Program-made: the position numbers and the translations under genes | Notes under the pieces: model-generated | The model's input: the letters and a program-made list of their open reading frames with translations, nothing else | Databases searched by the model: none | Told to the model about the DNA's origin: nothing | Shown here: positions 34,912 through 47,500 of the stretch, piece by piece | Layout: each line of letters begins with the position of its first letter | Position numbering within the stretch: the first letter of the stretch is position 1 | Source: Acholoe squamosa | Taxonomy: Eukaryota > Annelida > Polychaeta > Phyllodocida > Polynoidae | Length of the DNA: 64,000 nt | Assembly: GCA_949317995.1 (NCBI GenBank) | Contig: OX439042.1 | Location: 15,727,174-15,791,173 of the forward strand | Reading direction: 5' to 3'

Positions 34912-35262
34912 CAGAGGCGTAGGAAGCAAATCTTCATTGGGGGGGGGCCTGGTGAGGGCACCATCGCGACCACCTTGAATTGTCGGCTGATGCGTGATGG
35001 CATCTATATATCCGTATTTAGAATTCATATACATAAGTGATTTTTGGTAAATTTTGGATCTGACTTTAGGCTCAGACCCCCATTCTCCCTATGACATCAA
35101 CATAATAATCAATTTGAGATGTAAAGTTTTAGCTTCTTTTCCATTGTGTTTATGAGTTCTTGGAAAATATTGGGGGGGCCCAGACATACTCAGGCCCCAC
35201 CTCATTCATGATTGGGGGGCCCAGGCCCCCCTGCCCCCCCCCCCCCTTTTCCTACGCCCCTG
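34912..35262. repeat. MITE with CAGRGGCGTAGG ends, 351 bp
   Basis: Begins cagaggcgtaggaa and ends ttcctacgcccctg, with CCCTA on both sides (34907-34911 and 35263-35267). The interior has G and C runs and a block shared with 9110-9330. The ends recall hAT-type termini, although hAT duplications are usually 8 bp. Confidence 0.85.
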
Positions 35263-35267
35263 CCCTA

Positions 35268-37124
35268 CTATGATAATCGGTTCTCGCTGGTGGCGCTCAA
35301 GATGACATTGCATCGTTCTTTCATAGCTTTTATTAGTACCATCCAATGATCCTGGCATTGGGGATACTTAACACATTGTATAATTGTACCATGGCATTGG
35401 AAGGTCATTCAGTATGTTCCTATCACCCCACCCATGGTTAGAGTCCCTATACGTGCCTCTTCGCGGGGGCTCTTCTCTGTATGTCTTTGGCAATCAGCTC
35501 GTCTTGATCAGCCAGCAGTGCATTTTTAAAACGATAACTACAGCTATGGTTTTGAAATGCCCTCCTGATATCCTGCATTAGATCCTTAGAAATCTATGAA
35601 TGACTGCACCCTCTGAAATAAAAAAAAAAAAATCGATAATCACTGTACCTCCTCCACTTACAATATAGGCCGTATAGGCAGGATTTCACTCAAAATTCAA
35701 TCCTCCTTTGAGGCTATTTCGTGAAGAAACACTAATTAAGGTTGACGAATTCCCATGTACCTTGCTTTGTCTATCATAGTGTTCCTTAAACATTCTAATT
35801 ATATTTCATCACTTTACATGCAAGTAATCCAAAGTTGACCATAAATGATTGATACACCACTGCAGGGTTGGCAAGATGCAATCATCCACTCTTAGTCTTG
35901 GTGAGTTAGTAGCTGGCGATTCCTTAAATGGAGAATTAACCCTCTAAGGTAGTGGTCACTATTTATCAGGAATGATAAGTTCGAACGTCATTGACCCCCT
36001 TGATTACCGTTATTCCTCCAAATAAGGTCCATCACGTGTATAACACGCATCCTGATTTCAGCAACATCCTGAGTCAACTACCTCTATTCTCGACCCTGTG
36101 GACACTTTTGGGACTTTCTGAAAGTGGCCGCATTAGAGGGAGGCAGCACATTCCTGATAAAAATAGATTGAAAAAGATAGTTCAGCTGCTTAGAAGTTAT
36201 ATGCCAATATAAGGTCTTTTTGTAGGTTTTCTTTGGCATCACTTCTTTATCATAATTGATCATGCTGTTTTATGGGTTACTACCATGCCAAACACACCCT
36301 TTGCTCATGTTTCTGCGCATATTTACTTCTCTGTGACACTGTGGTTAGTAAAAGACTCTACAAAATCGTAGTAGGGTGACACAAGGAAGGGGCGAAACCA
36401 GGACACCCACAAGTTAGGCCACAGAGTCAGCTGGTAGTGTAGGTTGCAGAGGCAGTAAACCTCCATGGTATAATTATGTTATTTCCGTGAGGTTTCTATT
36501 TCAATGTGGAAAAACTATACAAAAGTGTGTGTGACCATATGATGATAATACTGGATGCAGAAGTTTGGTTAGAATAATCTGGGAAAGTTATATAAATGTT
36601 TATTTACTTTTTAATGAGATTTCATGCATATTATTGTAAAAACACTGTGTAACCCTATTTTAGCTTCATTAATAAAAATCTCATAAAACTAGCTTGGGAC
36701 CCCCATGTTTTCTTAATACTATTGGAAGGAACATGTAATATTTTAATGATAATGATAATTTAATGAGGTCTTAACCATAATAACCGAAAAAAAGATAATA
36801 TCTCCAATATTCAATTATCACCATGTCACCCATATTCAAGCTCCTGGACATTCATACATAATTGTGCTAGTATAATATATTATGGGTTTGTCTGAAAATT
36901 GGGAACTCATTCTGTTCAGTTGTGCTGTTTGTTTGCTCCATCTCCTATCGAACACACATCAAAACATGAAACCTAGAAATGGTCATTTCACCCTTTTTGA
37001 CCTTTCTCACAAACGGCAGCCATTAAGATAATAAAATGCATATTTTGCTGTTTCTTGGGTAGATAATGTCTATTTTTCTTTTGTAACAGCAACATAGGGG
37101 CAATGATATTGATCTGGAATGCAT
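35268..37124. other. Intergenic DNA, nothing recognised
   Basis: No supported exon. A solitary MITE-like end sits at about 35953 (see 28345-28585). Confidence 0.4.
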
Positions 37125-37400
37125 TTTGACTTCGTCTTTCCCCCCAAAAATTGGTATGGTGAATCTGTTTTTGTTGTTGGTGTGTTGCTATGGCCCATGG
37201 TTAACTAGCAACAACCATTCATATAGGTAATTTGCCTAGCAGTCGGTATAAATGTGGCCTCTAACACATTCCAAAAACACCTATCCCCCCTAAATGGGAT
37301 ATCCATTTGAACTATTCGTTTGTTGCTATGGCCACAGGTTGCCTAGCAGCAGCCATTCTTATTGGTTATTTGCATAGCAACAAGTTATGTTATTGTTACA
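37125..37400. repeat. Diverged ~138-bp tandem duplication
   Basis: gttgctatggcc ... taggtaatttgc (from about 37183) recurs as gttgctatggcc ... ttggttatttgc (from about 37322), with similar C-rich sequence upstream of each. Two copies, well diverged. Confidence 0.6.
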
Positions 37401-38590
37401 CATTCTGTGTGATCCGACTGTTTTAGTGTCGACCTACAGTAAAGATTTTGACTCTGTATGTTACTTTTAGGGAGTGCTACCCTTTAATATGGTATTACCG
37501 AAAAATGATAAACTGGGATACCATCTTTAACACTGAAAAAACCATGATCATGAACTTTGGTACCAAAACTGCGTTATGAAGACTGCCAAATCCTCAAATC
37601 ATGGGGAACAAATTGATTAAGAATTAAGTAGTCATGTATTTTACTAGGAGATAAGTGATTTTTAACAGACGAGGCTAGAACAGCTAAGGTGTGATAGGAA
37701 TCAATTATTAAGTGTAAATTAAGTAAGTCTATCTACCTACCTATATAATATGACATCCTTTAACGGATTAACTCCAATAATATATAACACTCATCCTGCG
37801 TGGCTCAGACTGAAATTTAAGTACATTGTATCAAAGTTACAATAGGGTCTTTTCTAAAATTGGGGGATTGTTATCAGGGGACTCGATCACTGTCGATAGG
37901 GGAGATAGTTATCATCATTATGGTGTTAGTTAACAAAGGAGCGTCTGCTGCCTGTGTATGAATGTTGGCATCAATCAGCTGTATGGAGAACATGCCCGAA
38001 TATGACATTGTGGCAAAGGGGCACACTATTGTGATATTATCATTGATTTGATAGATTTTGTTACACTGTAACAGGAAGCACTTTCCGAATGCCCACGGCA
38101 TTGGGACTGTGTTATGGGGAGGTATACAAAGGGTGCTTTCCGAAAGTGCCCATGTGGGTTGATACCCCTATAAAGCCCTCAGGTTTCAGACTCCTACAAG
38201 ACACTCCAGGTTAAGGTAAATGCTACAAGCTACTTCTTCTTGGTTGGTGTTTTTGGAGCTAGGGCAGGTTATAACACATAGACAAAGAGATATATATTGC
38301 TCACTGGTGACTAGTATATTCTATTACTATTGTATCTGTATTTGGTTTGATAAAAATGCAATATAGCATATATATACGGTTTGTATATTGACGATATTGC
38401 AATATTCGTCAATATATAAAACTTGGGCTGTCATATTTATGCCATATTGCGTTTATACCACCTTTTCCTCCATTTTGTATTAATTTCTTACCTGATATCC
38501 ACAGAATATAGGCACGAGAAGACATTTTGTAAGTGTCACCGATCCTCCCCACTTTGCTCTGTGAGAAGCCATTGTTTTTGTTCCTTGCCG
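37401..38590 (+). other. Flank upstream of the MATE gene, possible TATA box
   Basis: CTATAAAG at 38168-38175 precedes a stretch ending in aag|gtaaat (donor at 38216). This could be a 5' untranslated first exon of the MATE gene, whose first coding exon opens with an acceptor at 41579. Speculative: other TATA-like strings occur nearby. Confidence 0.25.
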
Positions 38591-39050
38591 GGACCTGTAC
38601 CACTGTGTTTACAAACACTTTTCATAGTGAATCCAACCATGACAAGTCGAGATATTAAAAGGTACACATCCTTAGATAGTCTAGATGATTCCTCCATACT
38701 TATTATGTCCAATATATTCAAAATAAAGAAGAATCCATTGATTTTTCCATCGTAACGAGTCGCAGTCCGACATTCTCAGCGTCTTTTTTAACTGCGGCGT
38801 GTTGACCTACATTCACATGCGGGCCACTGACACACTTTCATCTAGCAAGGAGCCTGGTGGGAATGGATTGACTGTGACTTGCTTACGATGGAAAATCATT
38901 GGATTCTTCTTTATTTGAATATATTAGACATAACAAGCATGGAGGGATCATATAGACTGTCTAAGGATGTGTACGTTTTAATATGGAGACTTGTCATGGT
39001 TGGATTCCATACGAAAAGTGTGTGTAAACACAGGACTACCGCTACAGGTA
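38591..39050. repeat. Long inverted repeat, arms ~180 bp
   Basis: 38591-38771 and 38865-39050 are about 85-90% reverse complements by eye (for example cattgatttttccatcgtaa against ttacgatggaaaatcattgg), separated by about 95 bases. A transcript would fold into one long hairpin. Probably a foldback/MITE element. Confidence 0.85.
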
Positions 39051-39093
39051 AGAATTTATTTGTTTTTGCATTGGGTTTCATCACCGTTCAGTG

Positions 39094-39160
39094 TGGCGCT
39101 ATGGCTAAGGCGTCTGCCTACTTCCACTGTGGCCGGGGTTCAATTCTGTTGAGACAGTTT
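39094..39160 (+). mobile_element. tRNA-derived SINE head
   Basis: Has a pol III A-box-like tggctaaggcg (about 39102) and B-box-like ggggttcaattct (about 39136) at tRNA-like spacing, but no fold or CCA side matching an intact tRNA. The tail end was not delimited. Confidence 0.55.
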
Positions 39161-41579
39161 TTCACATTGAAACAATGGCGAGACTGACTTTGCATGTCCG
39201 CCAGCATTTCCCAAAATATTCTAAGTCTAACTTGACCTCGAAAAAGTATATCCAAAAATCCAGAAAATGAACATGTGTGTATATGCTCTCATATTGCACT
39301 GGTAGGAGAGGTCATAACAGTAAGGGAGGTGGCAGAATAGTGGTATAATATATTATATGAACTATATTTGACTGTCTACTTGTTTTATCTTCATATTTAC
39401 ATCCATCTATCCATCCCCCCTCCCCACATGGGGTTAAGCTAGGCCAATTATTAATCTATAAGAGATCAAAATCTACAATTAATTAAGCCCCCAAAATTGT
39501 TACATAACGGTATATAATTATGATAGATTTTTTTGTGAGTTATGCATTTTTTGTTCCCTTATTTGCGGCTGTTAACAAGTGAACTGCTTAAGCAAAAAAA
39601 ATAAATAAAATCAAAATCATCAATTATTTTTAGGGGCCGGTGATGTCAAACAAATTTCTTTGTTTTGAGTTACCTGGATACTGTTAGTTGTCATGACGCT
39701 CCAATCAGCAGAGCTGACTCTCCAGGGGGTCAGGATGGTGCATGTATGCAACCATCGTTGTATGCATTCAACCTAACGACCCTACATAAGTTATTGGTGC
39801 CATGCTTGGTGATCACTACTAAAATGGTTGACTGCTGAATTGACGCAGTTCTGCCGCAGCACTCACCACTGTTGCATTGGTGCACCATGCAGACAATCAA
39901 AAGGACTGTTAAGACATTGTGTATTTCTTGCAATATTAAAACAGGGCATATTAGGCAGTTCTAAACGAATATAGATAATGGTCTCTCCTCATATATATAC
40001 GTCTCTAACATATGTCCCATCTGCTGGCGATGTTGATAAATGTTTGGGCGAAAAAGCATCCCAGCAGGGAAAGACAAAAATATAGGTGTAACCAAGGTAA
40101 CATGGGGTCACCTTTTGAGGGGTCACCTGTATTATGCTGTTAAGTTTGGGTGGCTCGGAACATTTTGTTAGTTGGATTTGCAAGTCTTCATCAATGGGCC
40201 ATTGGGTTCTGTGCACTCAACAAAAATTGACAATTTGGCCCTCTGAAGGTGAGAAATAGAGTATTTCTCACCTTCGTAGTGTTCTACCCCTTCGTTTCTA
40301 CTCGAATCCTTCCATAGAAAATGAAGAACAACTAATCAGGTTCCAGTTAAAACTGTATTATCAACAACGCACTAGGCACCAGCTGTTCTCGATGACAGTT
40401 ACAGGCAGTAATGTATTAAACCACTAAAAACTCGACACTAGTTGACTAGCTCAGTCCACTAGTGTCTGGTAAATGCAATCAACATATACCTCCTCTGTGC
40501 AGAAGCACAGAAGAGTATCTAAAACATGGTAGTCGGGCAGCCGATCACCATCTTGCAGGATGGTCTGTCACAACTGGACTGACCCTGAGGAAGGCTGTAA
40601 AACGGCCTTATATACACCAGAGTCGAGGCCCACGTGACCCTAAGGTGACATGGCAGCGCTCCCAGGTGTCGGGTAAGAGAGGTGTTCTCGATGTCGCCGA
40701 TGGGGAGCCCCGACATACATCAAAGCTCTCTGAAGACGACTCGCGACCACCACACCTTCATCTATATTTACCGTGATACCTAGCAGGCTACTGGAGGAAT
40801 TAATGAGCTGATGGACACCGCCATCTGATTTGAAGGGTTCATAGGATAGGTTAATTGGTACCATCTATTGCAGCAGATTATAACCTTATAGTGGGGGCAC
40901 TCGTGAACAGATGTGACATAGGGTATATATGGACGTGCTAGGACAGATAATTCATTAAGTCCAATCATAACGACTTAACTGCGAAAAATCAATATACTCC
41001 TGATATACTTACTACAAGTGCTCTTTGGACACTATTAGTGCTACTTGAACCCTAAAACTGTTACACAGGGGCAATGCTTGGTAAGATAATCGCCAGTTAC
41101 ACAAAGATGGCATTCTTCTCGGCTTTCTGAGTGGTGGGTTCATTCCCGTAAGCCTGGATGTGTAGGATCAGATAATGAATTTCAGAGATAAAGTTTAAAG
41201 ATGTCATGATAATTTTGGAAGGTGATACGAGAGTTCATGTTCAACGACATTTTCTTAGCATCATATGCAGTAACATTGTGGATACACGTTGATATTTTGA
41301 CTACCAAGGACAAATCTCAAACATATGTCTTTTCATACAACAGCTAACTGATTAAAAATAACTTTGACAATTTACACATTGTAAGCTGCTTTTCAGGTAA
41401 TATACCTGGGTTTGTTCCAATATCGATCTCGACAACTACGCCTTATAGGCGTGATATAGCCACTATGTTGTTGTCAGTGATATTGAAATTTATATAAGCT
41501 ATGAATGCCCTGACTAATTTCCCTTCCACGAATTACTAATATCTAGCTCAATGTGATTGATTACTTTTATATTTTTCAG
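39161..41579. other. Flank/5' intron of the MATE gene; short hairpin
   Basis: Contains a perfect 14-bp stem at 40245-40258/40262-40275 (gaaggtgagaaata, loop gag). A GC-richer stretch at 40530-40770 has no recognised product. Confidence 0.4.
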
Positions 41580-41588
41580 AGAACCAAC

Positions 41589-44500
41589 ATGGAGCGTTCC
41601 AAGGGGTGTTGTGGGAGGGCGTGTGAGAAGGCATTCCCCTCAGGCTACAAGGAGGAGTTTGTAGGCACTATGAAGATAGCATGGGCCATTGTAAGTATTG
41701 CTATAAGAGGCCATTGTAAGTATTGCTATAACAGGCCATTGTAAGTATTGCTATAATGGGCCATTGTAAGTATTGCTATAATGGGCCATTGAAAGTATTG
41801 CTATAATGGGCCATTGTAAGTATTGCTATAATGGGCCATTGTAAGTGTTGCTAGCCATTGTAAGTAATGCTATAACAGGCCATTGTAAGTATTGCTATAA
41901 CAGGCCATTGTAAGTATTGCTATAATGGGCCATTGTAAGTATTGCTATAATGGGCCATTGTAAGTACTGCTATATGCTCCCTGATGTTATGGTTTTAGTC
42001 TTGCTGCTTCTCTCTATCACGACGTACCTAGCGTTTGTGAATTGGTGCCAAATAATTTGAAAAAAAAAAACCAACATGTTGCATAACCAACGTGGCCGGA
42101 AGGGCTATGAGAAGTCACATATAGTTCCATTGTCTTTAGCACAGTAGGCCCCCATAAATGATGTATGACGTTACTCTATATTATCTCTATGCCCAATTAA
42201 AACAAAATGAGTACCGTCTGTCTACATAAAACCGTTATCGGTGTGTATAATGCATTATGACTTGCACTTTCATTTCCTTTCCCCGTGTACCAATGCAGTC
42301 ACAGGGATTAACTGGCCGGTTCTACATGTGTGTATCTTTCAAATCATTCAGGAGAGGCTCGTGCATCATGGCATCCTAACATCATGATGCATTATCTGTT
42401 ATATGCATCATAATATTCTTGATGCATTATCTGTTATATGCATCATAATATTCTTTGTGGATTAGCCATTGTAATTTCAATATCAGAAATATGTAGATCT
42501 GCATGGCAGGAGTTTCGATGCTCGATCTTCTGTACCATTAAACATTATGATGGTGTAAAAGGCAAGAGAGGCAAAATAAGTGTTGTAATATATAGTTGAC
42601 CAAACCTATTGCATTCATGCCTATAGACACATATATCATTAAGTTCTTTCATAGATGGTGGATAAGGGTCAATAGATGTTAAAACAGAAGAAAACTCAAT
42701 ATTGTCAAAATGTCAGTTAAAATCCTCGTTGAACTGAGGCGACGAAATGTACAACTATTGGTATGATTCAAGATTGACATTATGTGACGACCTTGGGTCA
42801 AAAAGGTTATGAGTAATTTTGTCGTTGTGATGAACAATAACAACAAGTGTGACGACTTTTCATTTCCCATAGGCTAGGTTTTAGTACATACATATGTCAC
42901 GCGCCAAGTAGGAATAGGGACGATTCCTTAATTGCCCCTGCCCAATTTTGCGCAATTTTGGAACTGCCCCCCTCTTAGGTTGTCCAGTTCAGGAATATTT
43001 AAAAAAAGAGGCAAATATTACAAAGGCCTACATCTTAGAAATAGAAACCATTTTCTTTGGAAAATATATTCTTTGGCTGTCCAAAGTCTATATAGTAAAG
43101 ATTGCATCATGATAGCTTTAAAAATTCACTACAGCAGAACACAACAAACATGGGTATATGCTCAAATTCTGGAATGGATTTGTTGCGTTTTGGAATCAAA
43201 CTCTTCATTTGAATTAAACACGCATTATGACATTGCGCAGAGCATGCCCTACAGAGAGGCCAGCTTGATGGAAAAACGGGTAAGTGAGTTTTGAAGATTC
43301 ACAGGTAAACTGTACCTGCACAGGGGCTAACTGTATAACAGCCGGAGGTGTTATTCTCACAGCTTTATTGACACCTACAGTTAGTTGTATGGTGCATTGG
43401 ACTGATCCTGTAACAGCCACTACACATTGGGCCTAGTTCAGGGTGTGGTAAACAGACAAAAAAAGACCATGATTTTCAAGTATGTCTTAAAATGAACTTG
43501 TTTCATGAGAATAATTGTCCCTCCTAAAGCATTCCGAAACTGCGCAAATTACCACATTGCGCTTAACATATATACATGGTGTATGTACATTTCCCCCCTT
43601 TTCATCGACACTGTAGGATTGGCGGAGTTGCATGAATGAACCTGCGCAGCCCTAACAAAATATAATTTACAAATTAACGTTCCCCATGTATTCCTCCAGG
43701 TGTTGACGCAGGTAGCTGAGATGTACTTCCAGCCTATAGCCGTCATGTTTGGCGGCCACCTCGGGAAGCTGGAACTGGACGCCATAGCCTTGTCAAATAC
43801 AGTAAGAATATTATAAGAAAGACAGAACAAAAAAAGAATCAGCCTCATAGAGACGAATAGTACGCATGAATGTAGTGCAAAGTTGTACTGAAAGATATGC
43901 CAGCATATAGCATACCGAAATGGGTCGTTAAAGTGCCGGGGTCTCAAATGAGTGCCGGCTGTGGTGCCTTTATCTCACAAAATTGTCCATTCTGTCAGGT
44001 TACATGATCTCGTTAGCCAAAGATGAGAAGGTTGGTAAATAAATAATGCCATAATACATCAAATACACATGATAATATAGAGGTGAAAAAAATGGACGTA
44101 CTTGTAGTTAGGATGGTACATGTGATCCTTTACCCCTCAAAATGGTACATGTACTGTTTTGAGGGATAAAGCCAATTTTGTGAGATAAAGGCACCACGCC
44201 GGCCTCAAATAATCGCCGGGTAGAGGGAAATTGAAAACAATCTCAAGCAATAGCATGCAGATTAGGGCCGAGGTACAGAGGTACTAAAATTGTTAAGCCA
44301 TTACACGCCATTTCAGTGACGACACAGATTAGTTGTAGGAACAGAATGCAGCCCTGGAGGAGCTATGGTGGGAATCAGAGTTGAGCCCTCCATAGACAAA
44401 TTGAAGCCCACATAATATTTCCTAAATGCCAAGTATTTACAATATATTGTGAGCAGATTACAGAATTTAACGGATTGTATTGAAATATGCCTTTGCTTAC

Positions 44501-47500
44501 AACCATACATTCCTCCATTCGCTTTCAGCTTATCAACGTCTTGGGTTATTCTATCATTATAGGGATGGCTACGTGTTGTGAAACGGTGTTTTCACAGGTA
44601 AGTAGCTACAAATAAATCTACATTAGGCCATAACAGGTGTGTTTCAGAATATCCCATCCTACCTAGCAAAACAGGACAGATTCTAGAATCCTTCTTCCAT
44701 CTTAAAAGAAAACAAGAAAAATGTGGCAAGGACCACGGCACTGATAGGAGTTGCCACTCTGCAGCCGACGTGTGACGTCACGGCCGACGTTTGACATAAA
44801 AAATTACGTCACAAGGTGGCCGTGATGTCACTGACAAACCGAAAACATAATGAAGTTGCTACGGTCGTTGCCCTCCTGGCCGCTATGCGGCAAGCAACTC
44901 CAAAAAACGTATATTAGGCATGATTCTTTTTGAGTAGATTTCAATGTATAGTCATCCGAGTGTCTCAGCCCTGCCTCGTGTCCGACCTACTTTAGATTTT
45001 TTGGTCTTTCAATCTGAAATACACCTCTTTCTTTCTTGAAGGTTACTTGTGATAAGGTGGCCCTCTACATTAAAGTGCCTATATCTCATGCATGTGACTC
45101 AAAGTTTGGGATGCACGCTTGCTCTTCTAGAGGGTATTTGTATAAGTATACCTAGATTTGTAGAAGTATACCTAGCATTACCTTGCAATTGCATGATGTT
45201 CATTAAGCTATGTATTTTGGGTCGTTTCCCATCTTATGATAATTATTATTTGTTTTATTAGTGCTTCGGCTTTGGACATCACAAAATGATCGGGATATAT
45301 CTCCAGAGAAGTAAGTCAAATAAAAATAGTGAACCATAATGACCATTCCCTTCATGTGACACAAACCAAAAAGTCTTTCTTTTTAATTTAATACATCACG
45401 CTTTACACGAAATTATGATTTCATTCAAGAGAAAATGGATACAATATTGGATATTCGCAACTAGGGGAGACGTTTTTGAATGACTTCGATTCAAGGCCAA
45501 ATCATTTATGACAGAAATAAAACATATGCAATTAATTATTATAATTGCTGTATATCAGCCCTCATCATGGCCGTGGTTATGTGTGCTGTTCTCTTTTTAC
45601 AACACCCAGGTATCTACATCCATCTGCTCGCTCTGTTTCCGTGCTTTGCCATTCACCTAAACCTGGAACCTATATTAAAGGCCATAGGACAAGATCCAGA
45701 AGTATCAAAGTAAATAGGAACAAGTGATCATTGTTATAAAGAGTAATATTGGCTATAGTGGTGTTATTCTTCCCTAGAATTCACAATATTATGGCATTTA
45801 GATATCATTATGATCTACGTGAGAAGCCATGGCATATGTTGTGTGTGTTTTTTTTCATAAAAAAATATCATATGTGTTCTTATAACATAACATTTAAAAG
45901 TATCATATAATTTCATGTGCACCTATAAAATGTGTTCCCTGTGTTTTTATATGCTTCATGTTTTGCTTACCTGCTGCTTCTATTTTTCTCAGGCTAACTG
46001 CAACTTATTTGGTCTATTTTATGCCGGGCATGGTTGTAAGTATACATTCTTTTTACAAACATTTTCTTCTCTACAAGTATGTACAAGTGTTGTTCAATGG
46101 TTGCAAATTCAAAGCTGACTTAAAACAGTACAAGATGTTATGAAGTATTTGAAATTATAGATCATCCAAGAAAATCATGGGGTTCATGGCCAATCCCCTA
46201 GTAGATCTCCTCTATACATTTTAATACAATGTAAATGGGACGCACTAGAACAGGGTTGATTGATTTATGTTTTATTGGCAACAAAATAGCTCAATACAGT
46301 GAGTTCTTCAATAATTACCACCCCAAATATATAACTTTGTGTGTGTATATGTGTGTGTGTGTGTATGTATGTGTGGTAGCGTGTATGTATCAACATTTTC
46401 TACACAGTGTCCTTACATTCTGACTTTAAAAGCATTCGAAGAAAAACCTCCTTTGTATCAGCATGTTGGGTCTCCGCTGGTTACTGAATATGTGTTAGGG
46501 TTAATAATGTTACCATTACCATCTATTTAACTTTACCTGTATTACCCTTTTTTTGCAGTGCCTGTGCCTGACCATCATCCTCCGTCGGTACACCCAGTGT
46601 CAGAGTATCGTAATTCCTCACATCTTTATATTGGGAGCAGCTCACGCTGTACATGCTGTGTGTCAGTACCTGCTACTGTACCAATTCAGCATGGGTATCA
46701 TGTAGGTATCATGATAACATGAGTATCATGTAGGTATCATGATAACATGAGTATCATGTAGGTATCATGATAACATGAGTATCATGTAGGTATCATTATA
46801 ACATGAGTATCATGTAGGTATCATGATAATATTGGTATCATGTAGGTATCATTATAACATGAGTATCATGTAGGTATCATGATAATATGGGTATCATGTA
46901 GGTATCATTATAACATGAGTATCATGTAGGTATCATGATAACATGAGTATCATGTAGGTATCATAACATGGGCAACATGAAGGTATCATTGTAACATGCG
47001 TATTACATAGGTATCAATATAACATGGGTATCATGAGGGTATCATTGTAACTTGGGTATCATGTAGGTATCATGATAACATGGGTATCATGTAGGTATCA
47101 TGATAACATGAGTATCATGTAGGTATCATGATAACATGAGTATCATGTAGGTATCATGATAATATGAGTATCATGTAGGTATCATTATAACATGAGTATC
47201 ATGTAGGTATCATGATAATATGAGTATCATGTAGGTATCATTATAACATGGGTATCATGAGGGTATCATTATAACATGAGTATCATGTAGGTATCATGAT
47301 AATATGGGTATCATGTAGGTATCATGATAACATGGGTATCATGTAGGTATCATGATAACATGGGTATCATGTAGGTGTCATGATAACATGAGTATCATGT
47401 AGGTATCATGATAACATGGGTATCATGTAGGTATCATGATAACATGAGTATCATGTAGGTATCATTATAACATGGGTATCATGTAGGTATCATGATAACA

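Noticed and set aside
39094-39160. Functional tRNA gene
   Set aside because: A- and B-box-like blocks are present but no complete cloverleaf or anticodon arm could be drawn; a SINE head is more likely.
40462-40776. 104-codon open frame in a GC-richer patch
   Set aside because: No recognisable protein similarity on either strand and no splice support.
45480-45609. Longer MATE exon 5 starting upstream in the open frame
   Set aside because: The acceptor at 45609 has a better pyrimidine tract and gives the family-typical spacing after the LQR motif; the upstream codons would add about 17 extra residues.
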